From Pomacea canaliculata (taxonomy: Eukaryota; Mollusca; Gastropoda; Architaenioglossa; Ampullariidae), in assembly GCF_003073045.1 (NCBI RefSeq), contig NC_037595.1:16156252-16220251 (forward strand): DNA of 64,000 nucleotides, given 5' to 3'. The position numbers and the translations under genes were made by a program. How positions within the stretch are numbered: the first letter of the stretch is position 1; each line of letters opens with the position of its first letter. The notes under the pieces were generated by a model, which did not search any database, had not been told where the DNA came from, and saw only the letters and a list, made by a program, of their open reading frames with translations. Shown here piece after piece: positions 23,961-34,240 of the stretch.

Positions 23961-24751
23961 TCAACAACTCCTTGTGCACTTCGATTTCCTTGTCTTCTAC
24001 AATAGCAGATGGCTTGAAGGTCTATTTATAGCGTTGTTGGTATTGATGATTGCAGCTTAGCAAAGTGACAAATAGGGCATAAACGTAAAAAAAAAAACCA
24101 AACTGAACAAAAATAATAATAAAAAAGTATTTTTGGTATTTTTTCCTATCTCACTGTGTTGATTTTTATCTAATTTTTTTGTGCATATGCCAATGTATGT
24201 CATTATGTGTGTAGATAATAGAGACCTTGCTTTTTCTTATTTTTAACCATCATTTTTTATCAATGAATGATTGTTCGAAAACTTTGTTTAAATTTTTTTT
24301 TTACTGTTTTGCTTCTCTTCGATAATTTTAACTCTAGATCCTTAACGGTGTTCGTCAAATTATTATTATTATTTTTTTCTTTTTTTTTTGCAACAAAGCA
24401 CACCGGTATTTGCCAAGGAAACATGCTCACATCTGTTAATTAAAAACATGTTGCTACTATTCTAAAAATATCGGAAAGTATTTGCTACTTCTCGTTGATC
24501 AAACAAGCTGTTCTTATAAAATCCTCAGTCAGCAGGACATGTTTGGTAAAGGCGTGCCTTCTAGTTTCTAGTTGGAGAATCGCTTTCATGTCTTTGTTGC
24601 TTTGACAATCTTTGAAGCTGACAGACAAGACCTTATTGTTTGAGACTACATCTCGGTGTCTGATGTCTGGGTGTTGGCCCCATCCGCTGGTGCTGGACGA
24701 TTTCTCTCAGACTGTGCCACCTGGACAGTTCCTTAAGAGTTCTACCTGGGT

Positions 24752-25879
24752 ATGACATCTGCTTCAGATGACACCTCCAGCACAATGACTTCTACATTAA
24801 ACTCGAGTGCATGTAGTCACGCGTTTCTCGACACCAACAATTCGAATGGTTGTGAGAGTCAGAAAACCCGACATCTGATTGAGATGATATTTTACACAGG
24901 TTTTGGAACTCTCAAATGTCTGGTTGGCATGACGACCACCATCATCAGCTGTATGGTGTTTCGGCGACAGGGTCTTCGAGATCGTATAAACGTGGAATTG
25001 TTTTCACTTGCTCTGGTTGACTGCTTTTACTTCATCGGTTTCTTCGCTCAGTTTCCTGTACCCTTTTTCATCCGTCTACACAATAGTCATCTTTATGAAG
25101 AGTACTCATCCATATCAACAGTAACATTGACAGGTGTAATTCGCGGCTTCTCCCTGACATCAGGTTGTATCAACATGGTGGTGGCTGTGGACACGCGTGT
25201 GTGTGTCGTGTGTCCACACCGTGCTGCCAGCATTATGCGCACCAAGACAATGATTTTCCTGATAGTCTCGTGTTTCCTATTCATACAAGTCGCTTATTTT
25301 GTCTGTCCGTTGTCTTATATCCCTCTCAAAATTACGACAGGAGAAAGTGTACATTGGTCAATTGTTACATCTAAATTTTTTTCCGAAAACAAATTATTTG
25401 TATATTTCTTAAAAAATATTGTGCTTGAAACAGGTCTCCCTCTTGTTAATTTGACGACTGTGTCGATAAGCACCATCATCACAGTAAGCAGGCTGAGATC
25501 AGCGATATCATGGAGAGCAAAGAGCAGTCACATCGCGAATAACTTCAACATCCGACAGGTGGCGCTAACGAAGATGCTGGTGGTCGTGGCCGGTGTTTAT
25601 ATTGTAGTCATGCTACCATACGTAGCCTGCCAGCTGAGCTTGTGTTTTATTTTCTCCATTTTAGGGGAAGCCAGTGTTCTGGACATGTTCATGTCTGGCC
25701 TTGCGGTGGTGAACACAGTTACTCAAGTCAACGGCTGCATCAACTTCTTTATCTATTATCATCGCTCCTCCAGATTCCGTCAGGAACTGCGGCACATGTT
25801 AACATGTTGTGTGAGAACATCACACACATCATCTACATCAGCCAGTCATCAACAACCTTATTTGAGTGATACATTTTAA
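24752..25879 (+). CDS. Class A seven-helix receptor, gastropod chemoreceptor/FMRFamide-receptor-like (GPCR 1)
   Basis: Single-exon gene of 375 residues. N-glycosylation sites (for example NSS at 17) lie in the outer tail. Seven hydrophobic spans lie at about 46-70, 83-106, 125-153, 167-190, 218-246, 270-296 and 312-336. The first inner loop reads RRQGLRDRIN and TM2 has FSLALVD, a signature shared with the other two receptors here and, as far as I know, with expanded mollusc chemoreceptors. The usual D-R-Y is D-T-R (147-149), and the TM7 N-P-x-x-Y is replaced by NFFIYY. The tail is Ser/Thr-rich. It should sit in the plasma membrane and signal through a G protein; the ligand is unknown. AATAAA follows the stop at once. 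Confidence 0.87.
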   Translation: MTSASDDTSSTMTSTLNSSACSHAFLDTNNSNGCESQKTRHLIEMIFYTGFGTLKCLVGMTTTIISCMVFRRQGLRDRINVELFSLALVDCFYFIGFFAQFPVPFFIRLHNSHLYEEYSSISTVTLTGVIRGFSLTSGCINMVVAVDTRVCVVCPHRAASIMRTKTMIFLIVSCFLFIQVAYFVCPLSYIPLKITTGESVHWSIVTSKFFSENKLFVYFLKNIVLETGLPLVNLTTVSISTIITVSRLRSAISWRAKSSHIANNFNIRQVALTKMLVVVAGVYIVVMLPYVACQLSLCFIFSILGEASVLDMFMSGLAVVNTVTQVNGCINFFIYYHRSSRFRQELRHMLTCCVRTSHTSSTSASHQQPYLSDTF

Positions 25880-25880
25880 A

Positions 25881-25886
25881 ATAAAA
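25881..25886 (+). promoter_or_regulatory. Candidate poly(A) signal of GPCR 1
   Basis: AATAAA within a few bases of the stop codon. It would give a very short 3' UTR, so a later signal may be used instead. Confidence 0.25.
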
Positions 25887-25899
25887 TTTTACCTAATTA

Positions 25900-26560
25900 G
25901 TAAATGTATCGGTTGTGAGCTTAACACTAATAATGTACCGCAATCCGCACTGCCACCTTTTCAATGTACTGCAGAAAATATTTAAAGGGAGGTTATTCGC
26001 TCAGTCGCTTCAGGCTATACCATTCACAATGGTCTCCCCTTTTACCTCTCCGACTCCCATATTCGGACTGCCCACGTTTTGTAATTTCATTTATATATAC
26101 ATAATGTGAAACAGTGAAAAATTGTTGTTGGAAGCCTCTATTGTGGAACGATAAAGAAGAGCGACTGATTTGCGCGAGGACTTTTAGAAGCCGCGACTCG
26201 CCGGTGGTCAGGTGACAGTAGGTAGTTAGCTTGTAAACACCAGCAGGGTGCGGATACACTGCCAAAGGTCAAATTCTTAGACATACAGCAGTCAGGTAGA
26301 ATCGATGCTAAGGCCATTTTTTAAGTAACATATTTTTAGTAAATAAATGTTGAGTATAATCAGTGAATATTTATTTTACATCACGTATGATTAAAAAAAA
26401 GAAATATTGGTTTGTAAGTAACTATTAAAAAGGGTAGGTTGTCTTTGAAAGAGCTGATGGATAAAAAAAAGCTAAGGAACTTCCATATCCTAGTGTTTTC
26501 TTTTGTGGTGTAAATTCTGTTTTTTAAAATAGAAACACCTGCTGGATGTAATAAACGTTT
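25900..26560. other. Intergenic, nothing recognised
   Basis: AT-rich sequence downstream of GPCR 1 with no family motif in any frame. Confidence 0.45.
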
Positions 26561-26569
26561 ACAGTTTTA

Positions 26570-26725
26570 CAGTTAGTCTTCCTGTCACCAGAACAAGTAT
26601 GGTCACACGACTTTTACAGCAGTGGAACTCTTTTCTCTTCCATATCAACCCGACTACCACCATTGACTGCTTCAAACGTGAACTAAAACATTTCTGCTGC
26701 ATGAAAACTAATTCCTAATAACAAC
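26570..26725 (+). mobile_element. LINE 3'-terminal coding fragment
   Basis: The plus strand reads TRLLQQWNSFLFHINPTTT followed by DCFKRELKHF and ends in a stop. This fits the W-N-x-L-P ... F-K-x-x-L-K-x-x-L-F ending of many CR1/Jockey-type LINE proteins. The rest of the element is missing. Confidence 0.5.
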
Positions 26726-27930
26726 CCAAATTCCGCTAATCCGTTTTCTAATCCGTTCTTTTGCTTGTTTTCATCTATTAACAAGTCTGCCTTCTTGTCT
26801 TCCTCTGCAAATTAACGAAACTCTCAATGCCTTGAGTGTGTTCTCCCTCATGATCGCGGTCATGCGCTTACACATCACACCTTGTCGTCATTATTATTAT
26901 TATTATTTTTATCGTATTGTAGCCGAGTGGTGGGGTTTATGGAGTGGCAACAACAACCGTCCAACACTTAAATAAAGGCAGGAACCGTCAGCAGGTGCGC
27001 AACCCTGTAATGCACGGGCGAGAACAATGGCCACGGTTACTCCGCTTGTTTTTGTCGTCCTTTTCTGAACCAGTGTCGTCTGCTCTTTTTTTGTCGTCAC
27101 CTTATTTTGACGTCACATCACCTTATGTCATTTGCTCAAGGGTTAGATTTGAAATCTGCGTATCGGCAGTGTCGACTTTAAACTTTAATTAATTGCCTTT
27201 CACCAGCTACTTGACAAATGACATCCGGGCCTCTACATCATTAAGAAGGAAAATATTTTTACTTTCGGTTACTTTCATACTAAGAAAAACACGAAGTTAA
27301 TATACCTTCCTATGGTATGAGTCCTGCATTTTTGTTACATGAACTTTTTAAAAATTAACGAAAAATTCAGAGATTTTTCTCTGACAATTGTCCTTTTCTA
27401 GACCATGATATTGCATGCGAATACCACTTACCTATGATTACCTCGCGTTCCGAAAGCCAGTAAAACACAAGCGAGTTCTTGTTTCCGTTCTTTATTGTCG
27501 GTACAGTAAAACACACCTGAGATCTGCTTTTGTACAATTGTGCATCTGTAGCTGCACTTTCTTGCTTTGACAAATGTATGACTACGACATTTACAATGAC
27601 GATGATCGTTATCATCATTACCTCATTATCTATAGGAACGGTCTTTATAGAATCGTTACGCGGATACTTTTAACTTTACGACTTTTACACAGTAGAGAAA
27701 CTTCATTTAAAACACAACATTGTATGACACTGTTAGCCTTTACTTTTGGTTACTCGCAGAAAAGAAACAATAAAGATGAAGAAAGTTTAAATTATAAATC
27801 AAGAAACCTTCTGTCTTTTTTTCCTTTTTGTGAAATAAGGAAAAGCGCGGGCGGATGAGCGAGGGTGTGCATCTGATGACGTCACGTTTTTGCATGTAAG
27901 TTTTGAATGAGAAAAGTATTTTGCAAAATA
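26726..27930. other. Intergenic, nothing recognised
   Basis: Contains short ATT repeats near 26890-26907. No supported gene; the short frames lack motifs. Confidence 0.45.
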
Positions 27931-27934
27931 CATC

Positions 27935-27985
27935 AAACCAAATCAAATCAAATCAAACTTTATTGTCTGTCCGAGGAAGTCCAAG
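27935..27985 (-). mobile_element. LINE 3' tail (AAATC repeat)
   Basis: Tandem CAAAT units followed by CAAACTTTATTGTC. On the minus strand this is a poly(A)-like signal followed by a short repeated tail, as at the 3' end of a LINE. No coding part was recognised. Confidence 0.4.
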
Positions 27986-28154
27986 ACATAATTTTTTCTT
28001 TTGTTGACAAGCCCAACCACATATATGAGTATACATATATACAATACAATACAATACAACTTTATTCATCCGCAAGGGCAATTATAGGTATGATGACACG
28101 CCAGCACACTAGAGGCAAGATTATGTAAGAGATTAAAGGGAATAGATTCTGGCG

Positions 28155-28157
<3 letters not shown>

Positions 28158-28198
<41 letters not shown>
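28158..28198. repeat. (CA)n microsatellite
   Basis: Nearly pure run of CA units inside the 3' part of the LINE remnant. Confidence 0.85.
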
Positions 28199-28497
28199 AT
28201 ATAGTAACACAGCAAGTTCAGTGGGCACCCCGCACAAGGTCACCTCAGGCTGACACATCATCACAGCTAGTGAAATTTAAAAAGTGGATGGCTCGCGGAA
28301 TGAACGAGTTAAGGTAACGGTTCGTTCGACTTACCGGTACAGCGTATCTGTGACCAGACCGCAGGAGTGAGAACTCACTCGCCAACACATGACCAGGAAT
28401 AGTTAGGATACGAGATGCCGTCCTAAGGATTTGCTGCTTATTTAAGAGGGCTAAATCCCTCTGCTTGGTTCCGGTGATTTTGGAACAGATATATATA

Positions 28498-29023
28498 CAG
28501 TGATACCTCGGTTCTCGAACATAATTCGTTCCGGGAGGACGGTCGAGAACCAAATTGTTCGAGAACCGAAGCAATGAAACCCATAGGAAATAATGGAAAC
28601 TGGATTAATTCGTTCCAAGCCCCAGAAAAGGCCTATTTACTGGCCTAATTTGTATATAATATATAGAAAAACATGAGTCTCAACAAGAAATAAGAAATAA
28701 AAGTGTATTTATTAAAACAAACAAAAAAATAATAAAATGTACAGTACAGTAAATTTTCATTTACTGTACCTGTACCAAACTTTATGGCAGGAGGGAATGA
28801 ATGTGGAGGGAGGAGGGAAGGGGGATGGTTATTGTCACTGATGACGCAAGCAAAGCGCGCTGGGCAGAATGAACGCCATTCGGCTCAACTCGGCTCATCT
28901 CGGACGTTCGGATGTTCGAGTTCCAAATATTTGTTCGAATTCCAAGACAAAATTTTCTCGAATTTCCTGGTCGAATACCGATTTGGTCGAAAGTCAAGGC
29001 GTTCGAGAACCGAGGTATCACTG
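28498..29023. mobile_element. Pogo/Tigger-like MITE, 526 bp
   Basis: Perfect 23 bp inverted repeats, CAGTGATACCTCGGTTCTCG plus AAC, lie at 28498-28520 and 29001-29023, and TA is duplicated on both sides (28496-28497 and 29024-29025). The first bases resemble Tigger/pogo ends (CAGGCATACCTCG). The inside has further copies of the TTCGAGAAC phrase but no transposase frame, so it is non-autonomous. It sits inside the LINE remnant. Confidence 0.85.
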
Positions 29024-29450
29024 TATATACACAACATAATTAAGATGCACATCCCTTAGGGATACCCGTGTTGAGGATCTGCTCGCCTTACCAAATCGTT
29101 CCATCCATTGACAGATTTACCCGTTCAGACGAGCTCAACACTACTGTACCTGTTGGTGGAACTCTGACCCACCCTGTGTGGTCGCTCCTTCAAGAACGAT
29201 CGTATCACAGAGCTAGGCTGGTGTTAAAATCCAAGTCTAGTAGGCGTTCTACTTAAGGGTGGGGCTGGACTGTGTTGAAGACGTTGGAAACATCCATGAA
29301 CAGGAACCAGAGGTGTCCAAGTGTTGTAGGATATCATCTAAAAGAGTGAGAGTGGCATCAGATCCCCAACTACGTGGCCTGTAGGCAAACTGCAGAGGAT
29401 CCAGGCGATCAGCACAGTGTAGGTTATCAAACTTCCCACAACCCTATCCA

Positions 29451-30461
29451 AACTTTTGCCAGCACCAGACTACCGAGCTCACCACCGACCAGCTTCACAA
29501 CCTCCCACTATCACGACTGCTGACATTTTATTCTCCGGACAATCACTTTGATAACCTACTCATAACTGCTGGTCATGTGTGTTTCCTACACACGTGTTTA
29601 AGTCTCTAAACAATAGCATCGTAAATATGTACTAAGTACATTCTTTTTGAATAACAGCATTGATAGGAAAAGCCCAACTGAGGTTAGAGGTGCTGTGACG
29701 ATAATCACACATGTTGTCATATCTTTGAGTTGTCTATCAGAGAAGCGAAAATATATTTTAATCTTATGGTGTCCAGAAATTTAATTTTAGCTTGCTTAAT
29801 TTCTGCTGAATGTAAATCACACACACACACACAGAGACACAGACACAGACACACGGAAACACACACACACACACACTCACACGAGCTGACATACCTGCAA
29901 ACGCATAATTGCATTCACAGAAATCCACATAAGAGACATTAACACGAAATGGCAGGTACACCACCCGACGTTTGTATTTTACATTTACTTTCATCAAACT
30001 AAATTGCACAGTGCTCTGGTTATCTGAAAATGGAGGGAAAATAACAATATAAGATAAAAATGTAATCCTCAAAAGTGCTTAGAATCAATGATTGCCTACC
30101 TGTTTGAGCTAAAAGTTCATCTGAGATGCACATGAAAATTACTCGTTAAATACATTTTACCAGAAAGACAATAATATTTATGTTTGTTTTGTTGCATTTC
30201 TTGAGAAGACTTCGAAACTGCTGTCAGAAACTAGTTATTAGGTACTAGATTTTTGAATAAGAATATGATTATACTTTCAGTACATGTGTAAATGCTTTTT
30301 TTCAATTCCCAGAGAATGCAGCAATTATTTTGAACAAATGTTATATTTTTAATAAATGACTCTTTGCGCCATTTTTAATGTTTCTTTGTACAAAAGCAAT
30401 TACCTCAAAGTGTATTTATCTGCTTTGATGTGTTCCTTTAGAGATATGTTTTGTTACTGGG
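29451..30461. other. Intergenic upstream of GPCR 2
   Basis: Contains a CA/GACA microsatellite at about 29818-29882. No gene recognised. The promoter of GPCR 2 should lie here, but no TATA box stands out. Confidence 0.4.
29818..29882. repeat. (CA)n with AGACA variants
   Basis: Interrupted CA repeat; frames through it on both strands are repeat read-through. Confidence 0.85.
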
Positions 30462-31508
30462 ATGGCAGATGACTTTGAGAAATCAAATATGTCGGCTATA
30501 ATACAGAATGTGGAAGCGAGCAGCCTTAGAGGTTGGACTAACTGGACAGAACTGCAGGACTACCTAGTGAGTGAGAAGGTTTACCGCTACATACTACTCA
30601 CATTTGGCGGTTTTGTGCCGTTTGTCGTTTCGCTCATTGGAATCCCTGGAAACATAGTCTGCTGCGTAATATTCCAGCGCCTGGGACTCAGGGACCGCAT
30701 GAATCTCTGTCTCTTCTCTCTTGCCCTCGTTGACCTTCTTCACGTTGCTTACGCATTAGTGTGGTCATCTAGTGTTCTGTTGACCTACTTTAGTTGGTTT
30801 GGATTGGACGAGGAGAAGTACGTCACGTGCCTGCGTGTCAACCTTGGCGTTTCCTACGGTCTTCGAACGACCTCTGGCCTTTACTTCCTCGTGATTGCAA
30901 TTGAACGGTGCTTCTGTGTGTTGTTCCCCCTGCGTGCATCCTCCCTACTGCGCACCCGCACGATGGCAGCACTGCTACTTGTCTTCGCTTTTTTTCCTCA
31001 GCTAGGATTTAGTCTATTGCCTTTAAAGTATAAAGTCGAACAGGTTGTGACAGTCGTTGGTGTCCGTTGGCAGCTTGTCCCATCCACCATGTGGTATCAA
31101 CACAGAGTTATCATGGACGCCATCTTGTATATGATTATGAGCGTTGTAGTGCCAATAGTAACCTTTTTAATTATTTTCCTAGCGACAGTTATTACAATAA
31201 TCAAGCTAAGAGCCGCGATGTCGTGGCGGGAGAAGGCGACCTCCACCATTGACCACAGTCACGTGCAGCAGACAGGACTGACCAAAATGTTGGTCCTCAC
31301 CTCCTGCGTCTACATCATCACCATGGTGCCGTTTGTGTCGCTAATCATTATCCATCTCGTTATTCCCGAGTTTTCCACCAGCGGTCGGTATGTTAACGTG
31401 TACCTGGCTTACTACGCTGTGGCTGGTGCAGGTCCCTTCATCAACAGCGCCGTCAACGTCTTATCTACTACAGTCGTTCATCGCGTGTTAGAGCAGAGCT
31501 GCGTTTAA
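30462..31508 (+). CDS. Class A seven-helix receptor, chemoreceptor-like (GPCR 2)
   Basis: Single-exon gene of 348 residues. TM1 holds the conserved G-N (63-64), the first loop reads FQRLGLRDRMN, and TM2 has SLALVD with the key Asp at 91. TM3 ends in E-R-C (148-150), nearer to the classic D/E-R-Y than GPCR 1. TM5 lies at about 218-246, TM6 at about 275-300 and TM7 at about 313-337. TM7 is unusual: it reads FINSAVNVLSTTV and lacks the Tyr of N-P-x-x-Y. The cytoplasmic tail is only about ten residues (ending EQSCV), much shorter than in GPCR 1. It is the same subfamily as the other two receptors but the most divergent of the three. Ligand unknown. Confidence 0.87.
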   Translation: MADDFEKSNMSAIIQNVEASSLRGWTNWTELQDYLVSEKVYRYILLTFGGFVPFVVSLIGIPGNIVCCVIFQRLGLRDRMNLCLFSLALVDLLHVAYALVWSSSVLLTYFSWFGLDEEKYVTCLRVNLGVSYGLRTTSGLYFLVIAIERCFCVLFPLRASSLLRTRTMAALLLVFAFFPQLGFSLLPLKYKVEQVVTVVGVRWQLVPSTMWYQHRVIMDAILYMIMSVVVPIVTFLIIFLATVITIIKLRAAMSWREKATSTIDHSHVQQTGLTKMLVLTSCVYIITMVPFVSLIIIHLVIPEFSTSGRYVNVYLAYYAVAGAGPFINSAVNVLSTTVVHRVLEQSCV

Positions 31509-34240
31509 TATGCAACTGCAACTTGTCAGAAACTTAATATAACAATTCAGATAATTGAAAGATGGCCAGCGACTGTCCTTTCAATCATTTTTCTTGCTTT
31601 GATATCCCTTCTTATTTCATTCTTATTTAGCACTATTGATTAGTTCTAACGTTCTCTTAGAATGAACTGAAATTTTGTTTATTTTCATCCGTAGTATAAG
31701 ACATCTTGGTAGTACACTTCGTCGTAATTATTCTCTTGATGGTGCAGTAGCCCTTATACAGTCAATACAACTGTTGAAAGGGAGCGAGGACCTTCCAATC
31801 GACACAGATCCGAACCCTGTCCCAGTCTAGGGACGTACCCGTGATGTCTTTAACGAGTGCTTGCTGTCATACGCACCAAGATAAGGTAATGTCGGGTACA
31901 GCCGCCGAACGAACACCAACTTGGTGCAACATGATTCCCTCAACGGACTCATGCACATAAAGATTCACTGGTAGATGTAGCAATAAAATGTCCCAAGAAC
32001 AGGTTTATTTTTTGGATGTTACAAATTCTCCCGACTGAAGTAGATCAGTACTTTGGTATTTAATCAAACTGAGCCAAACGGTGATTACTGCTAAAGAACC
32101 ATCTATATCTTACAGCTATAAATCTTCGTTAAACAAACTACATTTTTTATACGTATGAAATGGTAAACTGATATAGTAACATTCTGGTAACTGGTAAAAT
32201 GAGGCATCAGGAGAGGTAAGAGCAAATTATTAGCGGGTGTCAGTTATGATTTGCTTATGTGAGAATAGAAGAAATTATATATGTTGGACTCAGTTATGTG
32301 AATGACTACTGGTGTATTGTTCATTTGTTTTCTTCAGGTTTAAGGAAAAAACATGTCAGTGCCGAATCTCGTGGAAAACAAATATATTCATCATCGGCCA
32401 CCGTGTCTTCTCGGGGAGGTTGGCGAACTACTTACATTTCAAACTTGACGATAGCGTTTCCAGAACCTTCCAAAAGCTCTCGCTACAGTAAATGACTACA
32501 GCACAGTCTGGCACAAAACTACCTACCCTTGACCTTTGCACTATTTATCTATCTATTCTCTCACCAATGAACGCGGTATCAACAGAAAAAGTATATCTCA
32601 TCTGGATGGGGGCATAGTTTAATCAAGGGAGATAGCTATGCTTATTTTATTGCACGACACAGTTGCACTTCGCTCCCTTTTGATTGTGGTAGAGTAGAGC
32701 ATCTCATCAACAAGAAGGACGCTGGCAATGAAACTAATGATTATTAAGTTGGTGACAACGAAAAGAAAAAAAGTTTTCGTAACGAATATTATTAAGTCTG
32801 CGTGACGTACAAATATTGATAAGTTGTCACAAACTTTTTACAATTTATGTGTTCTTTATTGTCCAACATATTTTCACAACTCTAAAACATGTTTAATTTA
32901 AAAACAAAAAGTGTAAAAATATGAAGACATAATACTGATAAGAGGAAATTTAAGTACATCAATCTAAACGTTTTTTTTTGCGCATGTAACAGCTGCCTTT
33001 TGAAGGTAAATTGATTGCCGTTAGTGATATGTAACATGTAACAGGTACACGGGATCAAGAGAGCAGTAGACCACGGTACACATATTGTCAGTAAAATATC
33101 CATCACACAATATCAGTAGATTATCCCCTCACACAATGCCAATGTAGTATACCCTCACAAGGTAAGTTCTCCCTTACATTGACAATAGAGAATCATATTG
33201 CTAGTAATCTTCTCACACAACCTGTGGAGTATCCTCCCTTCACACAACATTAACAGCAAAAAGTAAATCTCCTTGTATATCAGTGTAGCTTTATACAACA
33301 GTCCGTTGTCAGGATGTTGTTGGCAGAGAATATGATTGAATGCACACAGACTCGTCTCCGTTATTATTTCAATACAAGATAAGTACAATGAAATACTATT
33401 GCAGATAACAACATATATAGATATATAGATAAAAAGAAATAATGCACAAAATAAGTATCAGTCATAAGTGTCCCGGAGACACCACTTGTGTCATATCTGA
33501 CCTCAACTGCTTTACATTGAAGCAATAAATGTTTTGTAATTTACATATTGATATCGTGATGAATGTTTGTAGAACTTTCTTAACGCAAGTCATTGCAGCC
33601 ATATAAACTACTATTACAACGTAGAATTAAATGTCTCTATTATTTACATACGTATTCACAGTAATCTCGCACACAGTGCAAATTGTTTTGTCCTAAGACA
33701 TACGAATGATGTGAGCATCTCGTCATGACAGGCTGACGCTGGATGTCACCACATGATTGTAACAGTAGACTGTGATGTCTAACCCTGTTAAGTGTAGCTG
33801 TGACACAGGTGTACACGAGGACTAACAGACATTGAAATTCACAACAGATAGTAAATACAAGAAACTGTTGCCAAGGTGAGAGGACGTCCCTCTCAGTTAT
33901 AAACATCTTAAACACTGTGTTTAATGATAATTAATACAAATGTTTAAAACGCCTCACATCATCAGTGTAAAACTATAACCCTTGGCAAGGTAGCCTCTCA
34001 CTAGTTTAACATCCATAAATAATTATGTACATTTTTATGCGTACGTACATATCCATAAGCATAAACACTTTGATGTGGATGTCTTTCTTCAATATAAAAT
34101 ATTTTACCTAATATATGATGTATGAAGCAATTCTTTTGTCAAGACAATAAATCTAATAATAGTCAATTGGTGAACATTTACATTGGGCATTTTGTTACGG
34201 TGTTTACAAGTTTATATCATACAAACGCCTTTTCTGTGTC
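31509..34240. other. Intergenic between GPCR 2 and TNF gene E
   Basis: No gene recognised. Sequence at about 31740-31935 is GC-richer than its neighbours and may be an old short repeat. Short frames at 32259-32495 and 33640-33915 show no known motifs. Confidence 0.45.

Larger units (their letters stand above)
28046..29450 (-). mobile_element. CR1/Rex-like LINE remnant, interrupted by a MITE
   Basis: On the minus strand from the high end: LDPLQFAYRPRSWGSDATLT (about 29390), then VERLLDLDFNTSLAL and RPHRV, and NTGIPKGC near 29060, all reverse-transcriptase blocks. Coding resumes below the MITE with ICSKITGTKQRDLALLNKQQ and HRYAVPVSRTNRYLNSFIPR, the usual C-terminal end. The palm with the catalytic D-D pair between NTG-x-P-K-G-C and ICSK is missing, so there was a large internal deletion. 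The 3' end has a repeated ACAAT tail at 28046-28066. Several frame changes and stops make it long dead. Confidence 0.7.

Noticed and set aside
31740-31935. Possible second SINE with a B-box-like GGTTCGGATC on the minus strand
   Set aside because: No A-box at the right spacing and no second copy in the window.
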